Assembly: GCF_002727065.1 (NCBI RefSeq)
Contig: NZ_PDVP01000011.1
Span: 84,703 to 148,702 of the forward strand
Origin: Zhengella mangrovi
Lineage (GTDB): Bacteria > Pseudomonadota > Alphaproteobacteria > Rhizobiales > Rhizobiaceae
Length of the DNA stretch: 64,000 nt
Direction of reading: 5' to 3'
Below the pieces are notes generated by a model. It did not search any database. It had not been told where the DNA came from and was given only the letters and a program-made list of their open reading frames with translations. The position numbers and the translations under genes are program-made. This document shows, in pieces, positions 1 through 8,180 of this stretch (positions are counted from its first letter, which is position 1; each line of letters begins with the position of its first letter).

Positions 1-633
1 TCCCGATATGCGGCCGGCCGAAGCCTCTCCGAAGGTCCACAGGGTACCGGAGGGTGCCGTCAGTTCCAGCAGCGGCACGGCGCCGGGAACCGGCAGGCCA
101 TGGACCTGGTGCGACCAGCCGAAGGTGTTGACGCCGAGCACGACGATGTTGCGGATGCGGTCGGTCTCCTCGCGGGTCTTGCCCAGGGTGTCGAAGACCT
201 CGAAACCATGCGCCCAGGTCTCCATCTGCCGCGCGGTGATCGAGGATCGCGCCGACATGGACGGTCCGACCCAGGCCAGGCGGGCCTTCGGGTCCATCGC
301 TTCCCAGCGTGCCGCCATCGCCCGCGCCTGCGCAATCCAGGCATCGCGCAGTTCGGGGCCCCGCTCCGAGATCGCGGCATTCTCGAGCGAGCGGAATCCG
401 CCGCCGGCGGCGAATGTTTCCGTGACCCGGGCCGCGAACGCGTCGAAGGCGGCGGGATCGCTTGCGGACAAATCCGCTGCCAGGTTCCAGAAATGGAGGT
501 GAACGAGCACGTCGCCGATGGTCCAGCCCTTGAACTGTGTCGGGCGATCGAAGCCGGATGGCGCGAGACCGGCCACTGCCGCATGCAGGGCCTCGCTTTC
601 GGCCAGGAAGTCGCGGGCTTGCGGCAGGCTCAT
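1..633 (-). CDS. TIGR03084-like metal-binding protein (DinB/maleylpyruvate isomerase fold), C-terminus cut by window edge
   Basis: The visible 211 residues start at an ATG that overlaps the stop of the upstream biotin carboxylase gene as ATGA, so the two are translationally coupled. The sequence has the features of the mycothiol-dependent maleylpyruvate isomerase / DinB-like helical bundle: a GWT..DVLVHL segment with a candidate metal His near residue 47 and a second one in METWAHGFEVFD near residue 155. The TIGR03084 assignment rests on this pattern plus its place at the end of an acyl-CoA carboxylase operon, where such proteins are often found. The catalytic role is unknown; isomerisation or hydration of an acyl-CoA or glutaconate-type intermediate is a guess. 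The last residues lie outside the window. Confidence 0.7.
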   Translation of the reverse strand, partial: MSLPQARDFLAESEALHAAVAGLAPSGFDRPTQFKGWTIGDVLVHLHFWNLAADLSASDPAAFDAFAARVTETFAAGGGFRSLENAAISERGPELRDAWIAQARAMAARWEAMDPKARLAWVGPSMSARSSITARQMETWAHGFEVFDTLGKTREETDRIRNIVVLGVNTFGWSHQVHGLPVPGAVPLLELTAPSGTLWTFGEASAGRISG

Positions 634-2621
634 GGCTCTTCCTCCGTTATGGTGACAACCGGGCTTCCGGCGGCGACCTGCTGGCCGACGGAAACGGCGA
701 CGTCCGCCACGATGCCGTCAATGTCGGCTCGCAACTGGTGCTGCATCTTCATGGCTTCCATGACGGCCAGCACCTGGCCGGACACGACGCGGTCGCCCGG
801 CCCCACGGCGAGAGAGACGACCAGGCCCGGCATGGGCGCGGCGACCCGGCCCGACCCGGCTTCCCCGGCCGATGGCTCCCACGGCCGGTGGCGGGCAAGC
901 GCCACAGACTGCGTTCCGATCTGGACATGCATGCCGCCGTTGCCATCCGGGGCCTCTGCGACTGCGGCGCCACGCCCGTCGATGGTCAGCCCGCGCCAGC
1001 CGGGTCCGGGCTCCTCGAGACGGATCTCGTGGCACCAGTCCGGCCCGGTCACCATCCAGCCGCGAGGTCCGACTGCCTCGGCTTGCAAAGCATGCACGCG
1101 GCCGGATTCGATGAGGTCGACCGGCACGGGAAGGCCGCCATCGGAGGCAAAGCCGCACAGGCTGTCGTCCGTCATGGGCGAGGCGTCGAGCGCTTCGTGC
1201 ATGGCCCCCTGAAGGACGAGGGCGGCACCGGCGGCAAGGAGACGGCTGCCTGGCGGCGTTTCGGCCATGCCGTCGGGCCAGGTTTCGGCGATGAAGGCGG
1301 TGGTTGCCTCGCCGGCAACGAAGGCCGGCGCATCGAGGATGCCCGCCAGGAAACCGGCATTCGTGGTCAGGCCGAGAATGGCGGTGCGTTCCAAAGCTGC
1401 CAGGAGGCGGGTTCGTGCCGCCTCGCGGGTTTCGCCCCAGGCGATCAGCTTGGCCAGCATGGGGTCGTAGAAGGGGGTGATCTCCTGTCCGCCGGCGATC
1501 CCCGCATCGATGCGGATTCCCGGACCTTCAGCCGGCGACCAGAGCGCGACCTGCCCCGTGACGGGCAAGAAATCGCATGCCGGGTCCTCGGCATAGAGAC
1601 GCACCTCGATGGCATGTCCGGACAGGCGCACCTCATCCTGCGTCACGGGCAGGGGCTCGCCCATGGCGACCCTGATCTGCCAGGCGACGAGATCATGGCC
1701 GGTGACCATCTCGGTGACCGGGTGTTCGACCTGGAGCCGCGTGTTCATCTCGAGGAAATGGAAACGGCCCTCGTCGTCGAGCAGGAATTCGACGGTGCCG
1801 GCGCCGCAATAGCCGACGGCCGATGCCGCGGCCACGGCGGCCGCACCCATGCGCTCGCGCAGGCCCTCCGTCATCACCGGGCAGGGGGCTTCCTCCACCA
1901 CCTTCTGGTGACGGCGCTGGACCGAGCAGTCGCGTTCGCCGAGGTGGATGCAATTCCCCCTGGCGTCTGCAAAGACCTGGATCTCGACGTGGCGCGGCCG
2001 AAGGATTGCCTTCTCCAGGATGAGTTGTCCCGAGCCGAAGGCGGAGACAGCTTCATTGCGGGCCAGCGCGAGGGCATCCGGCAATGCATCCGGTGTTTCG
2101 ACGAGGCGCATGCCGCGGCCGCCACCGCCGGCCGCCGCCTTCGCCATCACCGGGTATCCGATCCGTTCGGCCTCGCGCGCGAGCGTGGCTTCGGACTGGT
2201 CCGCGTCCTGGTAGCCGGGCACGCAGGGCACGCCCGCGGCGATCATGGCGCGCTTGGCGCCGGCCTTGTCGCCCATGACGGCGATGGCCTCGGCCGGCGG
2301 GCCGACGAAGACCAGGCCGGCCGCCTCGACGGCACGGGCAAAATCCGCGTTCTCGGACAGGAACCCGTAGCCCGGATGGATGGCTCCGGCGCCGGACAGG
2401 CGGGCGGCCTCCAGGATCGCTGCGGCGTCAAGGTAGCTCTCGCCTGCCGGGCCGGGGCCGATCCGCACGGCATCGTCGGCGAGGCGGACATGGGGCGCGC
2501 GGTCATCGGCATCGGAATGGACAGCAATGGTGCGCAGGCCGAGATCCCGGGCCGTGCGGATGATGCGGCAGGCGATCTCGCCCCGGTTGGCGATCAGGAG
2601 GGAGGTGAACGGCTTCAGCAT
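630..2621 (-). CDS. Acyl-CoA carboxylase alpha subunit (biotin carboxylase + BCCP)
   Basis: A 663-residue biotin-dependent carboxylase alpha chain. It opens with the biotin carboxylase N-domain (LIANRGEIACRIIRTARDLG), followed by an ATP-grasp region with the Gly-rich loop KAAAGGGGRGM, EMNTRLQVEHPVTE and the R-G-H-A-I-E-V-R-L-YAEDP segment. A biotinyl domain ends the protein with VMEAMKMQH; Lys625 is the predicted biotin site. The length matches MccA/LiuD/AtuF-type subunits. It would charge biotin with bicarbonate for the carboxyltransferase encoded two genes upstream. The start overlaps the stop of the enoyl-CoA hydratase gene by 7 bp, and its own stop overlaps the next start. 3-Methylcrotonyl-CoA is the most likely acyl substrate by gene order; geranyl-CoA is the alternative. 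Confidence 0.93.
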   Translation of the reverse strand: MLKPFTSLLIANRGEIACRIIRTARDLGLRTIAVHSDADDRAPHVRLADDAVRIGPGPAGESYLDAAAILEAARLSGAGAIHPGYGFLSENADFARAVEAAGLVFVGPPAEAIAVMGDKAGAKRAMIAAGVPCVPGYQDADQSEATLAREAERIGYPVMAKAAAGGGGRGMRLVETPDALPDALALARNEAVSAFGSGQLILEKAILRPRHVEIQVFADARGNCIHLGERDCSVQRRHQKVVEEAPCPVMTEGLRERMGAAAVAAASAVGYCGAGTVEFLLDDEGRFHFLEMNTRLQVEHPVTEMVTGHDLVAWQIRVAMGEPLPVTQDEVRLSGHAIEVRLYAEDPACDFLPVTGQVALWSPAEGPGIRIDAGIAGGQEITPFYDPMLAKLIAWGETREAARTRLLAALERTAILGLTTNAGFLAGILDAPAFVAGEATTAFIAETWPDGMAETPPGSRLLAAGAALVLQGAMHEALDASPMTDDSLCGFASDGGLPVPVDLIESGRVHALQAEAVGPRGWMVTGPDWCHEIRLEEPGPGWRGLTIDGRGAAVAEAPDGNGGMHVQIGTQSVALARHRPWEPSAGEAGSGRVAAPMPGLVVSLAVGPGDRVVSGQVLAVMEAMKMQHQLRADIDGIVADVAVSVGQQVAAGSPVVTITEEEP

Positions 2622-3418
2622 GGCTTGGCCGTCCAGCCGGCGGGGCGCTTGTCGAAGAAGCTGGCCATGCCTTCGCGGCCATCGTCCGACAGGATGGCGT
2701 CGGCAAAGGTCTTCGCGGCTGCATCGACAGCCTGCGCCGCCGACAGCGCGGGAAGGCCCTGCAGCAGCCGCTTGGTGGCGACCACAGCTTCCGGCGCAGC
2801 CTTGCGCAGTTTGGCACGCAGGCCGCCGATCTCGGCCTCGATCGCGGCGGCCGGGACGACCCGGTCGACCAGTCCGGCAGCGCAGGCCGCCGTCGCATCC
2901 ATGGCCTCTCCCGTCAGCATCAGGCGCCGCGCGGCCGTCATGCCCGCACGGGCCACGACGAAAGGCGCGATCTGGGCAGCGACCAGCCCGACGCGGGCTT
3001 CCGACAGGGCCAGCCGGGCATCCGGCGTGGCGATCACCAGGTCGGCGGTGCAGGCGAGGCCGAGGCCGCCACCCATGGCCGCGCCCTCGATCACCGCGAC
3101 GGTGAATTGCGGCAGATCGGCCAGGGCCCGGTACATTCGCGCGCCCTCGCGGCTCAGCGCCTCGATCTCGTCGCGGCCTGCCTGCCCGAGGCGCTTCAGG
3201 GCGGCGAGGTCGGCGCCGGCGCTGAACATGGCATCCCGGCCGCGAAAGGTGAGACCGCGAATGTCGCGGCGGTTTTCCAGCGCGCCGGCCAGGGCAAGCA
3301 GATCGGCCGCCCGGGCAGGCGAAAGCGGATTGCGGCGCTCCGGTTCGTTGAACCAGACCGTCAGCCAGCCGCCGTCCGGCTCCAGGTCGAGGGTGACTGT
3401 TTCCGGAAATCCGCTCAT
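2615..3418 (-). CDS. Enoyl-CoA hydratase/isomerase (3-methylglutaconyl-CoA hydratase-like)
   Basis: A 267-residue crotonase-fold protein. The first oxyanion-hole segment FSAGADLAALKRL and the second, IEGAAMGGGLGLACTADLVIA, are both present. The following LSEARVGLVAAQIAPFV resembles the hydratase signature. The start is the ATG that overlaps the carboxyltransferase stop (ATGA). Lying between the two carboxylase subunits, it sits exactly where liuC and atuE are found, so hydration of the carboxylated product (3-methylglutaconyl-CoA or its isohexenyl analogue) is the likely role. HMG-CoA lyase and isovaleryl-CoA dehydrogenase genes are not in this window. Confidence 0.9.
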   Translation of the reverse strand: MSGFPETVTLDLEPDGGWLTVWFNEPERRNPLSPARAADLLALAGALENRRDIRGLTFRGRDAMFSAGADLAALKRLGQAGRDEIEALSREGARMYRALADLPQFTVAVIEGAAMGGGLGLACTADLVIATPDARLALSEARVGLVAAQIAPFVVARAGMTAARRLMLTGEAMDATAACAAGLVDRVVPAAAIEAEIGGLRAKLRKAAPEAVVATKRLLQGLPALSAAQAVDAAAKTFADAILSDDGREGMASFFDKRPAGWTAKPC

Positions 3419-5007
3419 ATCCGCGCCACTCCGAAAGCGTTCGGCCGGAGGGCGCGGGCGCGTGCCTCCAAGCAAGTGTCGAGGCAGAAGGCGATGACCT
3501 TGCGGCTGTCGCGCGGATCGATCACGCCATGATCGAGCACGCGGCCGGAGGTATAAAACGGCGAGGACTGCCGGTCGAACAGCGCCTGGATGGCGGCCTC
3601 CTGGCGGGCAAGCCGGTCCTCGTCGGGTTCGACGCCGCGCCTGGCCGCGCCGGCACGGGCCACCACGCTCATCGTGCGGGCCGCCTGCTCGCCGCCCATG
3701 ACACCGGAGCGTGACGTCGGCCAAGCGAAGAGGAAATCGGGTTCGAAGGCGATGCCGCACATGCCGTAATTGCCGGCCCCGAAACTGGCACCCGCGTAGA
3801 GCGTGATCTTCGGTACGCGCGCGTTGGCCACGGCCTGGATCATCTTCGAGCCGTGCTTGATCATGCCGGCCCGTTCGTAGTCGGTGCCGACCAGGTAACC
3901 GGTGGTGTTGTTCAGGAAGACGAGCGCGGTGCCGGACTGGTCGCAGGCCTGGATGAAATGGGTGGCCTTGGCGGCACCGGGCGGGTCGATCGGCCCGTTG
4001 TTGGCGAGGATGCCGACGGGATGGCCGTGGATTGACGCCTGCAGGCACAGGGTGGCCGGGCCAAAACCGGGCTTGAACTCCTCCATGCGCGATCCATCCA
4101 CCAGCCGCGTGACGAGGTCGCGGGCATCGTAAGGCTCCCGCGGATCGGCAGGCACCACGTCGGCGATGGTCTGCGGCGGGAGGCGCGGCGGGGCATGATC
4201 GCGCTGCCGGCGCGGCATGTCGCGGTTCCAGTCCAGACGGGCCAGAAGATCGCGGGCCATGGCAATGGCATGGGCATCGTTCTCGGCGAGATATTCGACG
4301 AGGCCGGAGACGGTGGCGTGCATCTCGGCGCCGCCGAGATCGGCGTCGCGGGCCTTCTCCCCTGTCGCGGCATAGACGAGCGCGGCGCCGGCAAGGGCCG
4401 CCATGCCGTTCCTCTTCACGGCGATCACGTAGTCGGACATGCCGGGCATGTAGGCGCCGCCGGCCGTTGACGGGCCATGCAGGACGGCGATGGTCGGCAG
4501 GCCGGCCGCCGACAAGCGGGCCAGGTTGCGGAACACCGCGCCGCCGTGCGCCCAGTCCTCGACCTTGTAGTTCATCAGGTTGGCCCCGGCGCTTTCGACC
4601 AGGTGCAGGAAAGGCAGCTTCTGGCGCAGCGCGATGTCCTGCATCGACAGCACGGCCTGCAGGGCCATGGGACTCAGCGCGCCGGCATTGATGCCGCTAT
4701 CGTCGACGATCACCATGCAGCGGACACCGGAGACGAAGCCGATGCCGCCGAGGAACGTGCCGCCGGGAATGGAGGCCGCCGCGTCATCGGTATCGGCCAG
4801 GTAGCCGGCGAGGCTGTGGAGCCGCAGGAAGGGCATGCCGGGGTCGAGCAGACGGGCCAGCCGTTCGCGCGGGGTGATCTGGCCGCGCTCGCGGAAGCGG
4901 TCGCGCCGCTCCTCCGACTTGCGCGCGGCGCGCGCCTCCAGCCCGCGAAGCTCCGCGACCGCGCCTTCCATTGCCGCGCGATTGGCCGAATGGGTGGTTT
5001 CGGTCAT
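3415..5007 (-). CDS. Acyl-CoA carboxylase beta subunit (carboxyltransferase)
   Basis: A 530-residue carboxyltransferase of the MccB/LiuB/AtuC family. The N-half carries the acyl-CoA-binding crotonase-like domain (MPFLHLVESAGANL, GPSTAGGAYMPGMSDYVIAV). The C-half carries the carboxybiotin domain (GILANNGPI, FLNNTTGYLVGTDYERAGMIKHGSKM, ITLYAGASFGAGNYGMCG). The length agrees with MccB. I chose ATG 5007 because GGAGGAG precedes it at a good distance and the family N-terminus (THSANRAAMEGAV) follows; an upstream in-frame ATG at 5073 has no such site. It is the first gene of a four-gene minus-strand operon and is divergent from a TetR gene. Confidence 0.93.
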   Translation of the reverse strand: MTETTHSANRAAMEGAVAELRGLEARAARKSEERRDRFRERGQITPRERLARLLDPGMPFLRLHSLAGYLADTDDAAASIPGGTFLGGIGFVSGVRCMVIVDDSGINAGALSPMALQAVLSMQDIALRQKLPFLHLVESAGANLMNYKVEDWAHGGAVFRNLARLSAAGLPTIAVLHGPSTAGGAYMPGMSDYVIAVKRNGMAALAGAALVYAATGEKARDADLGGAEMHATVSGLVEYLAENDAHAIAMARDLLARLDWNRDMPRRQRDHAPPRLPPQTIADVVPADPREPYDARDLVTRLVDGSRMEEFKPGFGPATLCLQASIHGHPVGILANNGPIDPPGAAKATHFIQACDQSGTALVFLNNTTGYLVGTDYERAGMIKHGSKMIQAVANARVPKITLYAGASFGAGNYGMCGIAFEPDFLFAWPTSRSGVMGGEQAARTMSVVARAGAARRGVEPDEDRLARQEAAIQALFDRQSSPFYTSGRVLDHGVIDPRDSRKVIAFCLDTCLEARARALRPNAFGVARI

Positions 5008-5029
5008 CGGTCTCCTCCCAGTTGAACAA

Positions 5030-5058
5030 ACAATACAAACGGTCGGAAAGAATGACAA
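5030..5058 (-). promoter_or_regulatory. Sigma-70-type promoter of the carboxylase operon with TetR half-site
   Basis: On the minus strand TTGTCA (5058-5053) is followed after 17 bp by TATTGT (5035-5030), about 22 bp upstream of the carboxyltransferase start. On the plus strand ACAAACGGT (5035-5043) lies across the spacer and the -10 edge. It matches ACGTACGGT in the facing promoter (ACNNACGGT). A repressor bound there would occlude RNA polymerase. Confidence 0.5.
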
Positions 5059-5130
5059 GGGAGCCGCTGGCATTCGCGCTGCAGAAGAAAACGCTATTCC
5101 TTACATATGGATATGAATCCCTTGGCGCAA

Positions 5131-5159
5131 TTGAAAACAGACCAAACGTACGGTATTTT
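5131..5159 (+). promoter_or_regulatory. Sigma-70-type promoter of the TetR gene with overlapping half-site
   Basis: TTGAAA (5131-5136), a 17-bp spacer and TATTTT (5154-5159) sit 22 bp upstream of the TetR start. The spacer contains ACGTACGGT (5146-5154), which includes the dyad CGTACG. It shares ACNNACGGT with the divergent promoter, the arrangement expected for an autoregulated TetR gene that also represses its neighbour. Confidence 0.5.
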
Positions 5160-5181
5160 CATTGAAAAAGGAGAAGTCGCG

Positions 5182-5814
5182 ATGCGGAAGCCCGCGTCCC
5201 AGCACCGACGGCGCAGCCAGGCCGACCGGGTCCGCGAGACCCGCGAAACGCTGTTCGAGGCGGTGCTCGACTGCCTCGACCAGAAGGGCTACGCGGACAC
5301 GACCATCGCCGCGGTGCAGGACATGTCGGGTTTGTCGCGCGGCGCGCTTATGTACCACTTCGCCACGCGCCAGGAGATGATCGTCGCGACGGCGAAACGC
5401 CTGCTTGAAGCCGCGATCCGGCCGACGCGGCGGCTGAGCACCGCGCGGGCCATGGCCGGCGGGAATGTCGCGGACCTGCTGATGTTCTACTGGCGGCATA
5501 TCGTCAACACGCGGGAAGGCCGCGCCTTTATCGAGATCCTCGTCGCCTGCCGCACGGATGCAGCGCTTGATCTCGCTCTGGCGCCACACTTCGCGGAGTG
5601 GGACGAGGAGATCGGCAAGGCGGCGCAGGAGAGTTTCCGGGCCGTCAGCGGCCTTGAAGACGATGCCGCCATGCTCTGGTCGATGGCGCGTGCCTTCCTG
5701 CGCGGCCTCGTGATCCATGCGCGTTTCGTCGACGACCCGATGCGCCTGGAGGGTATGGTGCGGCGGTTCGGCATGATGATGGCGGAAGAGCTTTCGCTGC
5801 GCGGGCGCATGTAG
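5182..5814 (+). CDS. TetR/AcrR family transcriptional regulator
   Basis: A 210-residue protein with an N-terminal TetR helix-turn-helix: TRETLFEAVLDCLDQKGY, then TTIAAVQDMSGLSRGALMYHFATRQEMI. The rest is an all-helical ligand domain with no obvious family signature. ATG 5182 is preceded by AAAAAGGAG at proper spacing; the ATG at 5107 lies upstream of the predicted promoter. The gene is divergent from the acyl-CoA carboxylase operon and its promoter spacer shares a 9-bp motif with that of the operon, so local repression relieved by an acyl-CoA or fatty acid is the probable role. Confidence 0.9.
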   Translation: MRKPASQHRRRSQADRVRETRETLFEAVLDCLDQKGYADTTIAAVQDMSGLSRGALMYHFATRQEMIVATAKRLLEAAIRPTRRLSTARAMAGGNVADLLMFYWRHIVNTREGRAFIEILVACRTDAALDLALAPHFAEWDEEIGKAAQESFRAVSGLEDDAAMLWSMARAFLRGLVIHARFVDDPMRLEGMVRRFGMMMAEELSLRGRM

Positions 5815-5879
5815 GTCCGTCGGCTGCGTCGACATGTCGGGATGCGGCGTGCGGCCAGATTTGCTAGAAAGCGAGGATC

Positions 5880-6539
5880 ATGCTGACCTTCCTGGCCCTC
5901 CCCGCGCGCGCCCGGCGGTTTTTCGCCGCGACCGCGCTTCTTGTCTTCGCCATCCCGCTCACATCCTGCTCGTCGTCGACGGAGCCATGGAGCGGTACCG
6001 ACATTTCCGGTGCGCTGCCGGCGCTGCAGTTCACCATGATGCGGGCGCGCGACGGGGCGGAGGTGACCGGCGGGACCTACGAGGGCAAGGTGGTGCTGCT
6101 CTATTTCGGCTATACCTTCTGCCCCGATGTCTGCCCGCTGACGCTGGCCAATGTCGCGCAGGTGCTCAAGGGGCTCGGCAAGAAGGCCGGGGATGTCCGC
6201 GTGCTGTTCGTCACCGTCGATCCGGCCCGGGATACGCTGGACGTGCTGAAGGACTACGTTTCGGCCTTCGGCCCGCAGGTCGTCGGCCTGCGGGGCACCG
6301 ACGACCAGCTGGCGTCGCTGGCGAAACGCTACCGCGTCGCCCATTCCGCGGGCAGGGACAGCGCCGGCGACTACGTCGTCACGCACGGGCCGGCGGTCTA
6401 TGCCTTCGACAAGGAGGGAAAGGCGCGCATGCTCTACAGCAATCTCAGCAGCAGCGACGCGGACACGGATGGCATGAAAGCCGATCTCGAGCGTCTCGTC
6501 GGGGGCAGCCGGGCCAGCGGGCTGGCCGCCTGGTTCTGA
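5880..6539 (+). CDS. SCO1/SenC family copper chaperone lipoprotein
   Basis: A 219-residue thioredoxin-fold protein. The copper-binding CPDVC motif is in YFGYTFCPDVCPLTLANV (about residues 80-90), and the third ligand His is in DYVVTHGPAVYAF. LTVDPARDT-like sequence (FVTVDPARDTLDVLKDYV) is typical of SCO. The N-terminus is hydrophobic and ends in PLTSC, a lipobox that anchors the protein to the outer face of the inner membrane. It delivers copper to the Cu-A site of cytochrome oxidase or reduces its cysteines. It is convergent with the PCu(A)C gene, 4 bp apart, and these two plus CtaG make a copper-loading set without an oxidase gene in the window. Confidence 0.93.
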   Translation: MLTFLALPARARRFFAATALLVFAIPLTSCSSSTEPWSGTDISGALPALQFTMMRARDGAEVTGGTYEGKVVLLYFGYTFCPDVCPLTLANVAQVLKGLGKKAGDVRVLFVTVDPARDTLDVLKDYVSAFGPQVVGLRGTDDQLASLAKRYRVAHSAGRDSAGDYVVTHGPAVYAFDKEGKARMLYSNLSSSDADTDGMKADLERLVGGSRASGLAAWF

Positions 6540-6543
6540 GGCG

Positions 6544-7020
6544 TCAGCCGCCCGTCGCCGATTTCACCGGCACTTGCGCCGTCAGGCTGGTGCCGTCGGC
6601 AAAGCGCAAGGTCAGGGACACCGCCGCGCCGGGTGCCATGGCGGCGGCGGGCTGCATGCACATGACGTGATAGCCGCCGGGCGCGAACCGAAGTTCGCCA
6701 TGCGCCGGCACGGCGATCGCCTCGACCGGCACCATTTTCACGACCCCGTCAGATTCCATGGATCTGTGCAGGGACGCCATGCCGCAGGCCGGCGATGCTG
6801 CGCCGACGAGCGTTGCCCTGGTGTCGCCGTCGTTGCGCAGCGTGAAGTAGCCTGCTGCGGGGCGCCCGGGAACGACCATACGGAACCAGGCATCCTGAAG
6901 GCTCAGGGATGGTCCGGCTGCCAGCGCCGCATGGCCGCCCGCGAGGGCCGCGAGGGCCGCGAGCAAGAGGCAGAGCCGCCGGTCAGCGCCCGGTCCAGCC
7001 GGCCGAGACCACGAGGCCAT
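6544..7020 (-). CDS. PCu(A)C copper chaperone
   Basis: A 158-residue exported protein. The signal peptide (RRLCLLLAALAALAGGHAALA) is followed by the DUF461 beta-barrel sequence DAWFRMVVPGRPAAGYFTLRNDG. The Cu(I) ligands follow the family pattern H-X-X-X-M...M...H-X-M: LHRSM, then VVKM, then GGYHVMCM. It is a periplasmic copper carrier to SCO and cytochrome oxidase. I prefer ATG 7020 because GGGAG lies 8 bases upstream and the signal peptide is then of normal length; ATG 7044 with GGCGGGAG is also possible. The start overlaps the end of ctaG by 38 bp, so the two are co-transcribed. Confidence 0.88.
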   Translation of the reverse strand: MASWSRPAGPGADRRLCLLLAALAALAGGHAALAAGPSLSLQDAWFRMVVPGRPAAGYFTLRNDGDTRATLVGAASPACGMASLHRSMESDGVVKMVPVEAIAVPAHGELRFAPGGYHVMCMQPAAAMAPGAAVSLTLRFADGTSLTAQVPVKSATGG

Positions 7021-7999
7021 CGTCTTCGCTCCCTTTTCCCGCATGCTCCCGCCTTTCCTTTTCCTCTTCGCTCAGCCGCATCATGTTGAGGGCGAGCAGC
7101 ATGCCGACGACGCTCATCATGGCGGCGGGAATCCAGACGATCAGGCCGCCATAGACCTGGTCATCGATGGCGCCGATCGACGGGTACAACCGTCCGCACC
7201 AGTCGTAGAAGGTGTAGATGTCGCCATGCGCGAGGGTGATCACGGCGCCGATGGCGATCTGCGGAAACATCACCAGCACGGCGGTGACGATCCGGCCGGC
7301 GTGGGACACGTGCGCGGGCGGGCTCGGCCGCGGATCGAGGATGAGAAACCAGAACAGCAGGCCGTCGACGACCATGGTCCAGTTCATGACTCGATAGAGG
7401 CCGGTGTCGATCATGGCAACGAAATGCACCGCCGGTGTCAGCCAGAGCGCGATGAGGCCGACGAAGAGCACGGCCGCGATGAAGGGCTGCTGGACGACAT
7501 CGCGCACCGCAAGGACGGGGCGGGACGTGACGAGGCGCATCAGCCAGCCGGGCATGGCGCGGGCCATCGTCGCTCCCGGCCAGGCGAGCGCAATCAGGAA
7601 CGGACCGACGTGATGCAAGACGACATGCTGGAGCCGGTTGAGGAAGAACATGTGCTCGGCCATGTATTCGAACCGGGTCTGCAAGACGGCATAGATCGTG
7701 GCGACGCCCGCGAAATAGAAAAAAATCTGCCAGAGCGCGGGCCGCTCGCCGCGTGGCGTCAGGGCCAGTCCGCGCAGATACCACCAGACCGCCAGGGCGG
7801 TGGCGACGAAATAGGTGGCGTCGAACTCGTAGGGAAGCCAGACCGGAACCGAGGCGGCCTGGTAGCGGTCGAGCCACCACAGGACGGCTGCGAGGAGGGC
7901 AATGACACCGTAGGGCAGCCAGGCCATTGCCCGGGTTCCAGGCCGGGGACCGTGGTCAGGTTTCCCCGGAGCGTGGTGCCGTGCCGGATCGCTCGTCAT
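6983..7999 (-). CDS. CtaG_caa3-type cytochrome c oxidase assembly factor
   Basis: A 338-residue polytopic membrane protein with about seven to nine hydrophobic segments. The conserved EHMFFLNRLQHVVLHHVGPFLIALAWPG stretch contains the His cluster of the CtaG_caa3 family (distinct from the CtaG/Cox11 family). A cytosolic charged tail (SEEEKERREHAGK) ends the protein. It is thought to help copper insertion into cytochrome oxidase. It is followed by the PCu(A)C gene with a 38-bp overlap and faces the SCO gene beyond that, which supports a shared role. Confidence 0.88.
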   Translation of the reverse strand: MTSDPARHHAPGKPDHGPRPGTRAMAWLPYGVIALLAAVLWWLDRYQAASVPVWLPYEFDATYFVATALAVWWYLRGLALTPRGERPALWQIFFYFAGVATIYAVLQTRFEYMAEHMFFLNRLQHVVLHHVGPFLIALAWPGATMARAMPGWLMRLVTSRPVLAVRDVVQQPFIAAVLFVGLIALWLTPAVHFVAMIDTGLYRVMNWTMVVDGLLFWFLILDPRPSPPAHVSHAGRIVTAVLVMFPQIAIGAVITLAHGDIYTFYDWCGRLYPSIGAIDDQVYGGLIVWIPAAMMSVVGMLLALNMMRLSEEEKERREHAGKGSEDDGLVVSAGWTGR

Positions 8000-8180
8000 T
8001 CGGTCTCCTCGCGGTTTCCTTGCCGTGGCGCGGCCCGGTCACGGGCATGCATCGATACCGTCCGCGGCGCGATGGCGGCGCATGACGGCGACAACGCCGG
8101 TGGTCCCGGCGCCGGCCCGTCCTGTTACCACGGCACGCCGGCGCGAGGCACGGACAAATCGACCCACCCCGCGGGCCGGA

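Noticed and set aside
537..3497. A 986-codon open frame on the plus strand across the carboxylase operon
   Set aside because: It is antisense to three genes with full family motifs, has low-complexity Arg/Gly-rich composition, and no domain. High GC makes such frames common.
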